The notes beneath the pieces are model-generated. The model was not told the DNA's origin. It saw nothing but the letters and a program-made list of their open reading frames with translations, and did not search any database. From the NCBI GenBank assembly GCA_022561215.1, contig JADFRQ010000007.1, forward strand, positions 21,725 to 85,724: a DNA stretch of 64,000 bases. The letters run 5' to 3'. Source of the DNA: Chloroflexota bacterium (GTDB lineage: Bacteria; Chloroflexota; Anaerolineae; Anaerolineales; E44-bin32). Positions 9,825-20,085 of this stretch are shown one piece after another. Position numbers and translations under genes: made by a program. The first letter of the stretch is position 1; each line of letters opens with the position of its first letter.

Positions 9825-11717
9825 ATGTCCCTCATCCAAGCAACAGACCTTTCCAGATCATACGGCGCGCAGGATGTTTTTTCTGACGTAACGGTCCGTA
9901 TTGCCAATGCTGCGCGCATTGCCCTCGTTGGGCCAAACGGGATTGGCAAGACAACTCTGCTCAGGCTGCTCACCGGAGACGAACAGCCTGACGAAGGGAA
10001 AATCCATCGCGCGCGTAATACAAAAATCGGCTATCTTGTTCAAGAAACCAGTTATTCGCGATCGCGACAGGAAAACCTCAACCAAACACTTTGGGATACT
10101 TGCCTAACAGCATTCGGGATACTGTTGCAACAGGAAAAAAAATTATTCCAGCTTGAGGCCCAAATGGCTGATGCAAATCGGGGATCTGCGCTCCTGGAAC
10201 GTTATGGAAAGCTGCAAGCAGCCTTTGATGCAGGCGGTGGATACACTTATCCGCATCGCATAAGAAAAGTGCTGAGTGGCTTAGGTTTTTCTCCTGGTGA
10301 TCATAGCAGGACTTTATCCGAATTTTCCGGTGGTGAACAAGCGCGCGCTTTTTTTGCCCGGCTTCTGCTTGAAGAACCGGATCTTCTTATCCTCGACGAG
10401 CCGACGAATCATCTCGATATTCGCGCCATTGAATGGCTGGAAGATTGGATTAATAGTTGGTCTGGAGCCGTGCTTATCGTCTCGCATGATCGCTATTTCC
10501 TTGATCGTACTGTCACGACTGTATGGGAACTTTCCGCCCGCGGTGTTGAAAATTATCGCGGCAATTTCACGGCCTACATACACCAGCGTGAAGAACGCCG
10601 CGAATATCAAAGTGCAATGTATCGCGCCCAGCAGAAATATATCGAAAAAGAGCAAGACTATATTCGCAAGAATATTGCCGGTCAGAACACAAAACAAGCT
10701 CAAGGTCGACAAAAGCGTCTCATGCGGAAACTACATGATCACAAGATTGATCAGCCGTTCGAGCGCAAAAAGGTAAAAATTGATTTCGCCCCCTCCACGC
10801 GCTCCGGCAATATCATTCTTGAAACTCACAATCTTGAAATTGGTCTTCCTGATGATGCCGGCCCCTTATTCAAAGTTCCTGATCTCGTCCTCTTGCGTGG
10901 AGAAAGCGTAGCCATCATCGGGCCCAACGGAGCAGGGAAAACGACACTATTAAAGACGTTGATTAATGAAGTGCCGCCCTACTCCGGCCAATTGCATATG
11001 GGAGCCAATCTTAAGTTGGGCTATTTCGCCCAGACCCATGAAGATCTAGATCCCAATCGAACGCTTCTCGAGGAAGTACAAAGCCTTGATCGGCGAATGG
11101 GTCAGAATGAGGCGCGCAGCATTCTGGGGCGTTTTCTTTTTTTCGGTGATGAGGTCTTCAAGAAGATCGAAATGCTTTCAGGGGGTGAGCGGGGAAGACT
11201 TGCCCTGGCGAAACTGGTCCTCGGCGGCGCAAACTTATTAATTCTTGACGAGCCCACGAACCACCTTGATATCCCTTCCCAGGAAAATCTTCAAGCTGCC
11301 TTGGAGCAATTCCCTGAAACTACTCTGCTCGTATCGCATGACCGCTATCTAATAGATCGCCTGGCCAGCCAAATTTGGTCCATAATTCCCGAGGAGGGAA
11401 TTATGGAGACTCACCGCGGAAGTTATTCGACATACGCTGCGGAAAAAAAACGAAAGGCTCAACCACGGAAATCCATTAAAATAGTCTCCAAGAACCGCGC
11501 GCCAAAAGGTGCAGCGCCAGAAAAGGAAATTTCTATCGAAGATCTAGAGCAGCATATCATGGAGAAAGAGCAGGCATTGGCGCGTGTCGGCGAACGTGTG
11601 GTTGAAGCCGGAAAAGATGTTGAACATGTTAAAATTCTTGGCCAGGAATATGCGCTTCTTGAAGAGGATTTGCGTAAGGCAATAGAAACATGGGAACGAA
11701 TTGTTAACCGCGCATGA
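9825..11717 (+). CDS. ABC-F family ATP-binding protein
   Basis: Two Walker A (GPNGIGKTTLLRLL, GPNGAGKTTLLKTL), two LSGGE-type motifs, no TM domain, C-terminal coiled coil. Confidence 0.95.
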   Translation: MSLIQATDLSRSYGAQDVFSDVTVRIANAARIALVGPNGIGKTTLLRLLTGDEQPDEGKIHRARNTKIGYLVQETSYSRSRQENLNQTLWDTCLTAFGILLQQEKKLFQLEAQMADANRGSALLERYGKLQAAFDAGGGYTYPHRIRKVLSGLGFSPGDHSRTLSEFSGGEQARAFFARLLLEEPDLLILDEPTNHLDIRAIEWLEDWINSWSGAVLIVSHDRYFLDRTVTTVWELSARGVENYRGNFTAYIHQREERREYQSAMYRAQQKYIEKEQDYIRKNIAGQNTKQAQGRQKRLMRKLHDHKIDQPFERKKVKIDFAPSTRSGNIILETHNLEIGLPDDAGPLFKVPDLVLLRGESVAIIGPNGAGKTTLLKTLINEVPPYSGQLHMGANLKLGYFAQTHEDLDPNRTLLEEVQSLDRRMGQNEARSILGRFLFFGDEVFKKIEMLSGGERGRLALAKLVLGGANLLILDEPTNHLDIPSQENLQAALEQFPETTLLVSHDRYLIDRLASQIWSIIPEEGIMETHRGSYSTYAAEKKRKAQPRKSIKIVSKNRAPKGAAPEKEISIEDLEQHIMEKEQALARVGERVVEAGKDVEHVKILGQEYALLEEDLRKAIETWERIVNRA

Positions 11718-11774
11718 TAGGTTGCGCGAGTTTATCTGAGAATTACCATTGCGGATAAGGGGACGGAAGATAAG

Positions 11775-13217
11775 ATGAATCGGAACCCGATGCCAGAGCC
11801 GATTAACCCAAGAGGTGCGCGTAATCCGCGTCTTGTAGGGATTGTGATCGTTGTGCTGGCCATTGGATTTGGCGCTTTCATTTTTAATGTCGTGCGTAAT
11901 CTTGTTTCCGGTTGGTCGACTGGATCGCCGAACCCCTTCGGCTTCAACGGGCAAGAAACCGAGTTGGGTGCAGACAACCCAATTTTTGACATTGAATTAA
12001 TAGAGACACCCATCGCCTGGGACGGAACGGCGAGGGTAACCATCTTGTTTATGGGGTTGGATTTCAAGGATTGGAAATTGGATCAAGGTCCACCACGCAC
12101 GGACACAATGGTTTTATTTACAATTGATCCCATCACCAAGAGCGCTGGGATGCTCTCCATCCCGCGCGATCTGTGGGTAGAAATTCCTGGGTATGAGTAC
12201 AATCGCATAAATACGGCCTATTTCCTGGGCGAGACATACAAGGTCCCTGGAGGTGGGCCAGCGCTTGCCATGCGAACCATTGAGAACCTGCTTGGTGTTC
12301 CCATTCAATATTATGTGATTCTCGAATTTTCCGCATTTGAGCGCATGATCGATGAAATTGGCGGGATCGATGTGCTGGTGAAACAGCGCGTAAAAATCTC
12401 GCCCATTGGACGTCTTAGTCTCTGGCTGGAGGAAAAGCCCTATCACCTCGATGGTCCGGAGACCTTGGCTTACGCAAGAGCCCGGAATACAGAAGGCAGT
12501 GACTTTGATCGCGCGGAACGTCAACAGCAAGTCGCGCTGGCGATCCGCGATCGCCTGGTCGGTTTTGAAATAATCCCCGTATTGATTGCAAAAGCCCCGG
12601 TTTTGTACCAGGAATTTCGCAGCGGGATAAGAACGAACCTCATTGATGTCAATGCGCCTCCGGGCCAACTCCTCGACCAAATTCAGCAATTGATCAGCCT
12701 TGGACTCTTGGCCATGGATATCGATCCAACCACCATCAAGAAAGGCGTGATCGGCCCTCCCGACATGGTCACATTTTCGATTTTGCCGAGCGGGGCCGAT
12801 GTCCTCAAACCAGTTCCCGACCAGATCCGCATCCTGAGGGACGAAATATTTGCCTCTACGAGCGCGCTGGGTCCTTCGATTGATTTAGGTGATCCCCTGG
12901 AGGCGGCCAGGCTTGAAGGGGCGACTCTGGGCATCTACAATGGTGCAGGCATCGAAGGGTTGGCTGGCAGAACAGCTCAATTTTTCGAGGATAATGGACT
13001 TAGCGTCCTCGATGTGGGAAATGCACAGCGCTCAGATTACCTGAGGACTCTGGTTATTGATTACACCGGCAATCCGTACATGCGCCAATTCCTGATGGAA
13101 TTAGGCAATATCTCTGAAAGCCAAATCCTTAGCCAGATTGATCCTGAAAGCGAAGTTGACATCGCACTAATTCTTGGTGCTGATTGGTTTATGGTAAATA
13201 GTCAAAGTACGCAGTAG
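11775..13217 (+). CDS. LytR-CpsA-Psr (LCP) family protein with LytR_C-like tail
   Basis: FKDWKLDQGPPRTDTMVLFTIDPITKSAGMLSIPRDLWVEIPGY, then ERMIDEIGGIDVLV and LAYARARNTEGSDFDRAERQQQV; C-terminal IYNGAGIEGLA. Confidence 0.93.
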   Translation: MNRNPMPEPINPRGARNPRLVGIVIVVLAIGFGAFIFNVVRNLVSGWSTGSPNPFGFNGQETELGADNPIFDIELIETPIAWDGTARVTILFMGLDFKDWKLDQGPPRTDTMVLFTIDPITKSAGMLSIPRDLWVEIPGYEYNRINTAYFLGETYKVPGGGPALAMRTIENLLGVPIQYYVILEFSAFERMIDEIGGIDVLVKQRVKISPIGRLSLWLEEKPYHLDGPETLAYARARNTEGSDFDRAERQQQVALAIRDRLVGFEIIPVLIAKAPVLYQEFRSGIRTNLIDVNAPPGQLLDQIQQLISLGLLAMDIDPTTIKKGVIGPPDMVTFSILPSGADVLKPVPDQIRILRDEIFASTSALGPSIDLGDPLEAARLEGATLGIYNGAGIEGLAGRTAQFFEDNGLSVLDVGNAQRSDYLRTLVIDYTGNPYMRQFLMELGNISESQILSQIDPESEVDIALILGADWFMVNSQSTQ

Positions 13218-13281
13218 CTCACTACGGTGCAGCATGCAGCAGGGATGAATTGATAAGCGGAAGATTGGGGGCGGCGGTCCC

Positions 13282-13344
13282 TCTATTGGCTTTTCCGCCG
13301 ATGGTGCCCATCCGATGAATATTCCCCCGCAACAAGCTGCGGGA
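13282..13344 (+). repeat. Intergenic structured element, copy 2
   Basis: CTCTATTGGCTTTTCCGCCGATGGTGCCCATCCGATGA followed by CCCGCA/TGCGGG hairpin; pairs with the copy at 3637. Confidence 0.7.
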
Positions 13345-13573
13345 GTTGGGATGCTTCACGTATAGACGGTACGCTGCATCATGCCACTCGCCTGGAATTT
13401 ATGCTAAGCATTAGTACATCAAAGTTCTTCTCGCCCTAGATATTTTCACTTTTCGACACGTGGAGATCCCCAATAATCCCATTTGGGAAACCTTTTGGGA
13501 ATGGTCCCCATACGAGAACCAGAACAGCATAAGCCTAATGTCTTTCCAATTTCATTATTAAGGAGGCGTTTGA

Positions 13574-14362
13574 ATGGACCTTGGTTTGAAAGATAAAGTG
13601 GCACTCGTTGCTGCCGCATCGCGCGGATTGGGCAAGGCCGCGGCAATGGCACTAGCTAAAGAAGGCACGAAAGTATCCATTTTTTCACGCACGGAGAAAA
13701 TTCACGATACTGCTCAAGAGATTCAGAAGGAAACTGGAATGGAGACGCTGGCCTTCCAGGCCGATGTCAAAGACTCAAAAGCGATTGAGGAACTCGTGGC
13801 GGCCACCATCGCCCATTTCGGAAAGATTGATATTCTAATTGTGAATGCTGGTGGTCCTCCCTCGGGAAGTTTTATCGACCTAACTCCTAAAGATTGGCAA
13901 TCAGCCATCGACCTGACCATCATGAGTGCAGTTAACCTTTGTTACAGTGTCGTTCCGCATATGATTGAAAACGGGTTTGGAAGCATTGTTGCTACAGAAT
14001 CGTACTCAATCAAACATCCGCTAGAAAATCTAATCCTCTCCAACTCGCTGCGCATGGCAGTGATTGGCATGTTGAAGAGCATGGCAACTGAACTCGGACC
14101 GCAGGGTATCCGAGTAAACTCTATCAATCCGGGCTGGACGATGACGGAGCGGGTTCAAGAGTTGATGGAAGATCGAGCTGCCCGCAACAATAGCACGGTT
14201 GAGGAAGAAGCCGCAAAAGTAGTCGAATCTGTGCCTCTGGGTCGAATGGCGACAGTCGAGGAGTATGGCAAAACCATTGCTTGGCTCGCCTCGCCTGCAG
14301 CCTCTTTCATCCATGGCCATGCATTGATGTTCGACGGGGGTGCAACCAGGGCTGCTCTCTAG
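13574..14362 (+). CDS. SDR family oxidoreductase (3-oxoacyl-ACP reductase-like)
   Basis: Rossmann ASRGLGKA, NAGGPPSG, terminal FIHGHALMFDGGATRAAL; aggaggcg RBS. Confidence 0.88.
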   Translation: MDLGLKDKVALVAAASRGLGKAAAMALAKEGTKVSIFSRTEKIHDTAQEIQKETGMETLAFQADVKDSKAIEELVAATIAHFGKIDILIVNAGGPPSGSFIDLTPKDWQSAIDLTIMSAVNLCYSVVPHMIENGFGSIVATESYSIKHPLENLILSNSLRMAVIGMLKSMATELGPQGIRVNSINPGWTMTERVQELMEDRAARNNSTVEEEAAKVVESVPLGRMATVEEYGKTIAWLASPAASFIHGHALMFDGGATRAAL

Positions 14363-14418
14363 GCTGGGGCGAGTTGATTCTGTGTAAGCAAAAATTCGGA
14401 TTGAATATTCCCCAATCC

Positions 14419-14934
14419 TTATGCGAAGATGATCTGCCAGGCGATTGCTATAGCAAATCCTAAAAGACCACCGGCAAGTACATCGGAAATATAATGCAGG
14501 CCCATGGCGACTCTTGCGAGTGAAACCAGCGGGGCCCATAGGATCAAGGGAGCGATGAGTGCGGAAGGTCCAATAAATGGTACCAAGGTCGCAAGCATGA
14601 GCGCGCGTGCCGCATGACCGGAGGGAAAGGAGTGCGGATCGTTTTTCCGATAGATGGAACCCCACTCGCCTTCCGGGCGCTCTCGACGCACCAGCAGCTT
14701 GATGGCCATTACCGCCAGAGCAGTAACCACAATAGCGGCAAATAAATGCACGGACCAACGCTTGGTGAACTCGTTGCCAAGCAGCCAGGCAATGCCTAAT
14801 CCGATTCCCCAAAACCATGAATCCCCAGAATGGGCAACAATCGCCGCCGCGTTCCGCAAAACCCCAGGATTTTCGGCGATTCTGAACTTTGCCGAAACTC
14901 TGCGATCCACCTCAAGCCAGGCTGCTTCATTCAC
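14419..14934 (-). CDS. PAP2-family phosphatase
   Basis: KLLVRRERPEGEW, SFPSGHAAR, SLARVAMGLHYISDVLAG. Confidence 0.92.
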   Translation of the reverse strand: MNEAAWLEVDRRVSAKFRIAENPGVLRNAAAIVAHSGDSWFWGIGLGIAWLLGNEFTKRWSVHLFAAIVVTALAVMAIKLLVRRERPEGEWGSIYRKNDPHSFPSGHAARALMLATLVPFIGPSALIAPLILWAPLVSLARVAMGLHYISDVLAGGLLGFAIAIAWQIIFA

Positions 14935-15185
14935 CGGTCTGATCTCAGGCCCCGCATTATCATAGCTTTGAGAAAATCTCCATTGAGTAATTATTTTCTA
15001 TTGTTCACTAACCAACGAACCAGTAGAGCATGCACCACAATCAGTAGAGGAAGGATTTTACACCCCAGGATTGATTTTGACTTGCTGACAAGCTAATCAT
15101 CCTGTAGCAATTTCCATGCTTCTTATGGAAGAAAACCAGAATACGCCGCAGCTCGCCGCAGGACGGCTTGCTGCGGGTTGCTTCA

Positions 15186-15554
15186 CTATATCTTATTTAT
15201 CCATCGATACTTTTCGAGGGAGATGCCTCCGTCCCGGTTAAAGATCACACCCTCCTGCTCCAATAGAACACGCTGAACCTGAGGGCCATGCCCTACACGA
15301 TGGCTGATCCGCCCTTTGTTATTCACCACTCGCCACCAAGGGACATCCAGGGGACATTTCTTGAGCGCGTAGCCAATCCAACGAGCACGGATACGTTGAT
15401 AAACGAATGCATCGACCCCTTTTGGAAGAGGGATTTCCCGGGCGACATCCCCGTAGGCCATTACCATCCCCGATGGAATTTGGCGTATCAAGATAAAAGT
15501 TTGTTCACGAAAAAGGTGAAAAGCTGTTTCTTCGTCAGCATGTGCAGCGGGCAT
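15186..15554 (-). CDS. alkyltransferase-like (ATL/MGMT-fold) protein
   Basis: IPSGMVMAYGDVAREI, RARWIGYALKKCP, VPWWRVVNNKGRIS (active-site Cys position is Trp). Confidence 0.85.
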   Translation of the reverse strand: MPAAHADEETAFHLFREQTFILIRQIPSGMVMAYGDVAREIPLPKGVDAFVYQRIRARWIGYALKKCPLDVPWWRVVNNKGRISHRVGHGPQVQRVLLEQEGVIFNRDGGISLEKYRWINKI

Positions 15555-15718
15555 TCGATAACGTCCAGGGGCTTTCTTGAGAGATTTTCGAGTTGCTGGG
15601 CAATTGGGTGCTCCCTATTGCGCTATGAAAAAAGGATTTCATAGGAAAAGCTACTGTACCGCGCGTTTTTTTGCAAAATCCCCCGCGTGGACCGCCGCGG
15701 ACGAAAATGATCCAGCAT

Positions 15719-16984
15719 TCAAGGCAGGCTGGCAAGTATGGGCTCGTCCCCTCGATATTTTCCGAGTTGGGGGAAGCGCTTTGCGATCCACGCCACCGCA
15801 AGCAGCGAACCAACTCCACCACCTACCACAGAAAATGTCACCCCAAAAAGTTGAGCCACGATTCCAGCCTCAACCTCACCCAGCAGCGGACCTCCCATAA
15901 AGAAGATCTGGTTAACGCTGGTCATCCTGCCCCGCAAATGATCGGGTGTCTGAATTTGGCGAATCGTATTGCGGATAATTGCGCTCAGCCCATCCGTCGC
16001 TCCTGTCATCGCCAAAGCAAAAAATGTAAGCCAATAATTGCGTGAAATCCCGAAAAGAATTGTGGCCAAGCCGTAGCCTATCACGGCGCGATAGATCGTT
16101 TTTCCTTGCTTGCCGATTGAAGAGCGAAAGGATAACAAAATAGCAACAAGCCCCGCGCCAACGGCCGGCGCCGCGGAGAGAAGGCCGTAACCTTGTACCC
16201 CCACGAACAGAATATCTTTCGCGAAAATGGGGAGCAGGGTAATGGCATTGGAAAAAAAGGTCACAAAAAAATCAAGCAGCATGCTGGATAAGATAATGGG
16301 TTGATTGAATACAAAGCCCAATCCTTCGCGCACGGAAGAAAGCAGCGACGTTTCGGGTTTGGCGGCCTTGGAACCCTGATCGTCTTTTCTTCGCGTTTGG
16401 TCCACCGGTCCCATGAGCAGGAGCGCAATAATCACCCCAAGAAAGGAGAAGGCATTGAGATAGTAGGCATAGGCAATCCCCCATTTTGCTAAAACCAGTC
16501 CTGCAGCCGCGGGCCCAGCGATAGAACCCACCTGTAGAGATATGGATGTCAGGCTAAACGCATTGGTCAAGATTTCTTTCGGCACCAAGTTTGGAACCAG
16601 CGACTGGCGAGCGGGCAAATCGAAGGAGGATGCCGCCGCACTAAGCGCCAGAACTGCATATATCGCAGGCAATGAATCGCGCCCAGAGTGCGTGAGAATA
16701 CCGAGCAATGCCGCCAGGGCCGCCAGGACGATCTGTGTGAAAAACATTAAATGCCGACGATTGATAACGTCGGCCACAGCCCCCGCAAACAAAGAAAATA
16801 GGACAATCGGGAGAATGCGAACAAGGCCGACACCAGCCAGGGCAAGCGGCAATCCACTGATTTCATTGACATGCCATAACACCGTCGTAGTTTGCATCTG
16901 CGTTCCGGCGATTGAAACCATCATGCCTAGCCAAAGATAACGAAATTTTTTGTGCCGCAACGCAGGCGGAATTTTTGTCAGCAT
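15719..16984 (-). CDS. MFS transporter
   Basis: 12-TM-like hydrophobicity; FRYLWLGMMVSIAGTQMQ, GAVADVINRRHLM. Confidence 0.88.
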   Translation of the reverse strand: MLTKIPPALRHKKFRYLWLGMMVSIAGTQMQTTTVLWHVNEISGLPLALAGVGLVRILPIVLFSLFAGAVADVINRRHLMFFTQIVLAALAALLGILTHSGRDSLPAIYAVLALSAAASSFDLPARQSLVPNLVPKEILTNAFSLTSISLQVGSIAGPAAAGLVLAKWGIAYAYYLNAFSFLGVIIALLLMGPVDQTRRKDDQGSKAAKPETSLLSSVREGLGFVFNQPIILSSMLLDFFVTFFSNAITLLPIFAKDILFVGVQGYGLLSAAPAVGAGLVAILLSFRSSIGKQGKTIYRAVIGYGLATILFGISRNYWLTFFALAMTGATDGLSAIIRNTIRQIQTPDHLRGRMTSVNQIFFMGGPLLGEVEAGIVAQLFGVTFSVVGGGVGSLLAVAWIAKRFPQLGKYRGDEPILASLP

Positions 16985-17253
16985 ATTTGCAGAACAGGCC
17001 TGTTCGGAATATCGATTTCTTTGCCCGCATCAATTAAATGACGGAACATAAACTTGTTCACACTGGGCTGGTGTGCTACCGAAGATGTGAGATCTTGAAT
17101 AATACAGCCCGCGAGTGAGAGACCGGGGAAGATAATCAAATCCGAGCCTTGAGACCGAGCCTGCTTGATGAGGTGGAGATATTTATCAAGGGCCGCGACG
17201 ACTTCCCCAAGTTTTGTGTGAATCGGCGCGAGAGAAAGATCTAATCGTGACAC
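16978..17253 (-). pseudogene. truncated carbon-nitrogen hydrolase (nitrilase-fold) N-terminal remnant
   Basis: LSLAPIHTKLGEVVAALDKYLHLIKQARSQGSDLIIFPGLSLAGCIIQDL matches the nitrilase-fold N-terminus; stops after 91 aa at the start of the MFS gene. Confidence 0.65.
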
Positions 17254-17269
17254 GCATTTTTCTCCGGGA

Positions 17270-17998
17270 TTAGTGGATTTTTGCTCGAGAGATTAAGCCT
17301 CCCAAGCTGAGCACAATAAGGGGTATGGTGGCAATCGCATCCAGCCGGATACCGGCTACAAGTCGTACCGAATCCCCGCGGAAAAAAAGGAGAATGAAAT
17401 TGCTGAGCGAAATTAGTGAAAAGCTAACCCCAGCCAGCACACCCTCGCGAATTTTTCGCTGCCTGAGCACGCCAAGATAAGGCAGAAGCAGCAAGAGGAA
17501 AATTGCCCCCACCCCCTGCACAGGGTAACGCATGGCTTCGGCGCCAAATACATCGGATGATGGGGGAGTTAAAATCCCGAAATCGGCGATCTTTCCGTAA
17601 CCACAACCGTCGAGCAGACAGCCAAACCAACTTGCGAACCCAATCACAACAGCAGGAATAGCGATGGAATCAAGTAAAAACCAAAAGGATTGTTTCTTGG
17701 CAGATGCAAGCGCAAGCATACTTATTACTGCGCCAAGCATTCCTCCAATCCAGGACAATCCACCATCCCACATCCATAAAATCTGAATGGGATTATTCTG
17801 ATAGGCTGCCAGGTTGGGTAAGACATAAGCCAGCCGGGCACCAATTACGGCAAATACCAGGGCGATCATACCGCGATCGATGCGCGCGATCGATTTTTTT
17901 ATGGAAGGATTCTGTGTGGTAGATGCCTTCACGCTGCTGAGCCACAGCAAAGAAGCCAGGATCGCCAACGACATGATGATCGGATAGGCGTTTGACAT
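17270..17998 (-). CDS. Lgt-like (prolipoprotein diacylglyceryl transferase family) membrane protein
   Basis: GARLAYVLPNL, WDGGLSWIGGMLGAV, FGCLLDGCGYG, YPVQGVGAIFLL. Confidence 0.65.
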   Translation of the reverse strand: MSNAYPIIMSLAILASLLWLSSVKASTTQNPSIKKSIARIDRGMIALVFAVIGARLAYVLPNLAAYQNNPIQILWMWDGGLSWIGGMLGAVISMLALASAKKQSFWFLLDSIAIPAVVIGFASWFGCLLDGCGYGKIADFGILTPPSSDVFGAEAMRYPVQGVGAIFLLLLLPYLGVLRQRKIREGVLAGVSFSLISLSNFILLFFRGDSVRLVAGIRLDAIATIPLIVLSLGGLISRAKIH

Positions 17999-18179
17999 AC
18001 CCCTCTCCACGAGCTAAGAAAAATGATACCACCTGTCGAACAGCCCTGAAAATTGTTATTCGAGAGCGCCTCGCAGTTGTATAATCAGTCGAGAAGTCCA
18101 GGATCCGCTACGGTTTCACATTCATCAAAAGCGCACCACCCTATAAATAAATTTTTATTCCCATCCAAGGAGCAAGCAG

Positions 18180-19325
18180 ATGACGGATCTGACAGTGTCG
18201 AGTGTTGAGACCAAGGACGAATTATTGGAATTTATTTCTTTTCCGTGGGAGGTTTACAAAGACAATTCTTTTTGGGTTCCTCCCTTAATTTCCGAACGCA
18301 AAGAATTCCTGGATGCGGAGGAAAACCCTTTTTTTGAACATGCCAGGGCGGAGTACTTTATTGCGCGCCGTGGCGATAAAGTTGTCGGCACGGTGGCGGC
18401 GCTCACGAACGATAAATACAATGAATTTCAGCAAACGAATGTTGGTTTTTTTGGTTTTTTCGAAGTTCTCGAGGATGTTGAAGCAGCAGAGCGCCTGTTA
18501 TCAACGGCGGTTGAATGGGCGAGAAAAGCCGGCCATGACAGCATAATCGGCCCGGTCCAATTTTCGACGAATGATGAAGTTGGGCTGCTGGTGGATGGTT
18601 TTGACGACCGCCCTCGGATTTTGATGACCTACAACCCTCGGCGTTATCTGGAATATTATGAAAGCGCCGGATTGCAGAATGTTATGGATTTGTTGGCATA
18701 CGAGATCAACCTTAAGGACTTCCTTAAGAATGTGACCGAAAAATTGACGCGCGTCCTAGAAAAGGTGCGCGCCCGAAAGAATTTCCACATTCGCACCATT
18801 AGATTAAAGGAGTATGACGCCGAAATTGATCGAATTAAGAAAATCTACAACAAATCTTGGGAGCCCAATTGGGGCTTTGTTCCCATGACAGATCGGGAAT
18901 TTAGCAAATTGGCGAAAAATCTTAAGCCTCTCATCGATCCTAAAATCGCCCTCATTGTTGAAAAGGACGGCGAAGCAGTTGGTTTCGCACTCACAATGCC
19001 GGATTTAAACCAGCCTTTGCATTTGGCTTATCCGAAACCGGGAACCCCGGAACCTGTCACTATGATGAAACTCCTGTGGCACTGGAAGATACGCAAACGA
19101 ATCGATTGGATTCGGGTTTTGGCGCTCGGCATCCTTCCCGAATTTCGGGGCAGTGGGGTGGATGCGCTGATGTATCTAGAGACGGTTAAGGCGGCAGCTA
19201 GGGGCGGCTATAAAATGGCAGAGGGAAGCTGGATCTTGGAAAATAACGTGATGATGAACAGAGGGATCCGATCTATCGGTGGAAAAGTATATAAAACCTA
19301 TCGAATGTTCGAAAAGAAACTCTAA
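18180..19325 (+). CDS. GNAT-superfamily-like hypothetical protein
   Basis: Two acetyltransferase-like regions (ARAEYFIARRGDKVVGTVAAL; LGILPEFRGSGVDALMYLETVKAA). Confidence 0.65.
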   Translation: MTDLTVSSVETKDELLEFISFPWEVYKDNSFWVPPLISERKEFLDAEENPFFEHARAEYFIARRGDKVVGTVAALTNDKYNEFQQTNVGFFGFFEVLEDVEAAERLLSTAVEWARKAGHDSIIGPVQFSTNDEVGLLVDGFDDRPRILMTYNPRRYLEYYESAGLQNVMDLLAYEINLKDFLKNVTEKLTRVLEKVRARKNFHIRTIRLKEYDAEIDRIKKIYNKSWEPNWGFVPMTDREFSKLAKNLKPLIDPKIALIVEKDGEAVGFALTMPDLNQPLHLAYPKPGTPEPVTMMKLLWHWKIRKRIDWIRVLALGILPEFRGSGVDALMYLETVKAAARGGYKMAEGSWILENNVMMNRGIRSIGGKVYKTYRMFEKKL

Positions 19326-19452
19326 ATTATGATCGCGAAAATCAGTGCCCAAAACAGGCGCTGTCAAGTTCAAAGGAAACCGTCGGCTTAATGTCGGCAT
19401 GTTATCAAGCGCATAAACTGGTGGTAACGAACCAACGTAAAGGGTGTGCATT

Positions 19453-20085
19453 ATGTCCACGATCCCTGTAGGCTTGTTGCCAAATTTGTTCTATATCCTA
19501 TTGATAGCCAGTGTCTGGAGCGCAACATTTGCCATTATCACGCCGGGCACGGGTGTGTTCGAGTTGATGGCGCTCTTCGCCCTGGGAGGCACTGGAATAG
19601 GTTTGTTTTATGTTCCCTATAACCTTTGGGCTCTGGTTCCGCTGATTCTTGGTATTAGCGCATTTATTTTCGCATTGTGGAAAAAGGAATTTGCGAATGT
19701 TTCCCTTGGTCTCTCGGTTATTCTGATAAGTCTCGGATCGATACTTCTATTTGGATCGGAGAGCGGACGTGTGGCATTAAACCCCTTGCTGGCGACCGTC
19801 GTTACTTTGTTTACCCTGCTTCTTTATTGGGTTGGAATTCGTCAGATAATTGCCGCCCATCGTCTGCGTACTGCGTACGATCCTTCTCTGATTTTGGAGC
19901 ACGTCGGCGAGGTTCGGACTGCGCTTGATCCCGTCGGCACCGTTTATGTGAAAGGTGAATTGTGGTCGGCAGAAGCTGATGAGAAAATTCTTGAAGGTGA
20001 GCAAATCCAAGTGACAGGCCGGAAAGGATTAATGTTATTTGTGGCTCAACTAGAAAGACGAGCGCGGGTCAAAAGAAGGAGACAC
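19453..20085 (+). CDS. NfeD-like membrane protein (no stop codon before the downstream stomatin frame)
   Basis: Hydrophobic segments then [50 protein letters not shown]-fold-like domain; frame stays open into 20086. Confidence 0.75.

Noticed and set aside
14030-14818. 262-aa minus-strand ORF
   Set aside because: Overlaps the SDR and PAP2 genes in the wrong frame; low-complexity, no family features.
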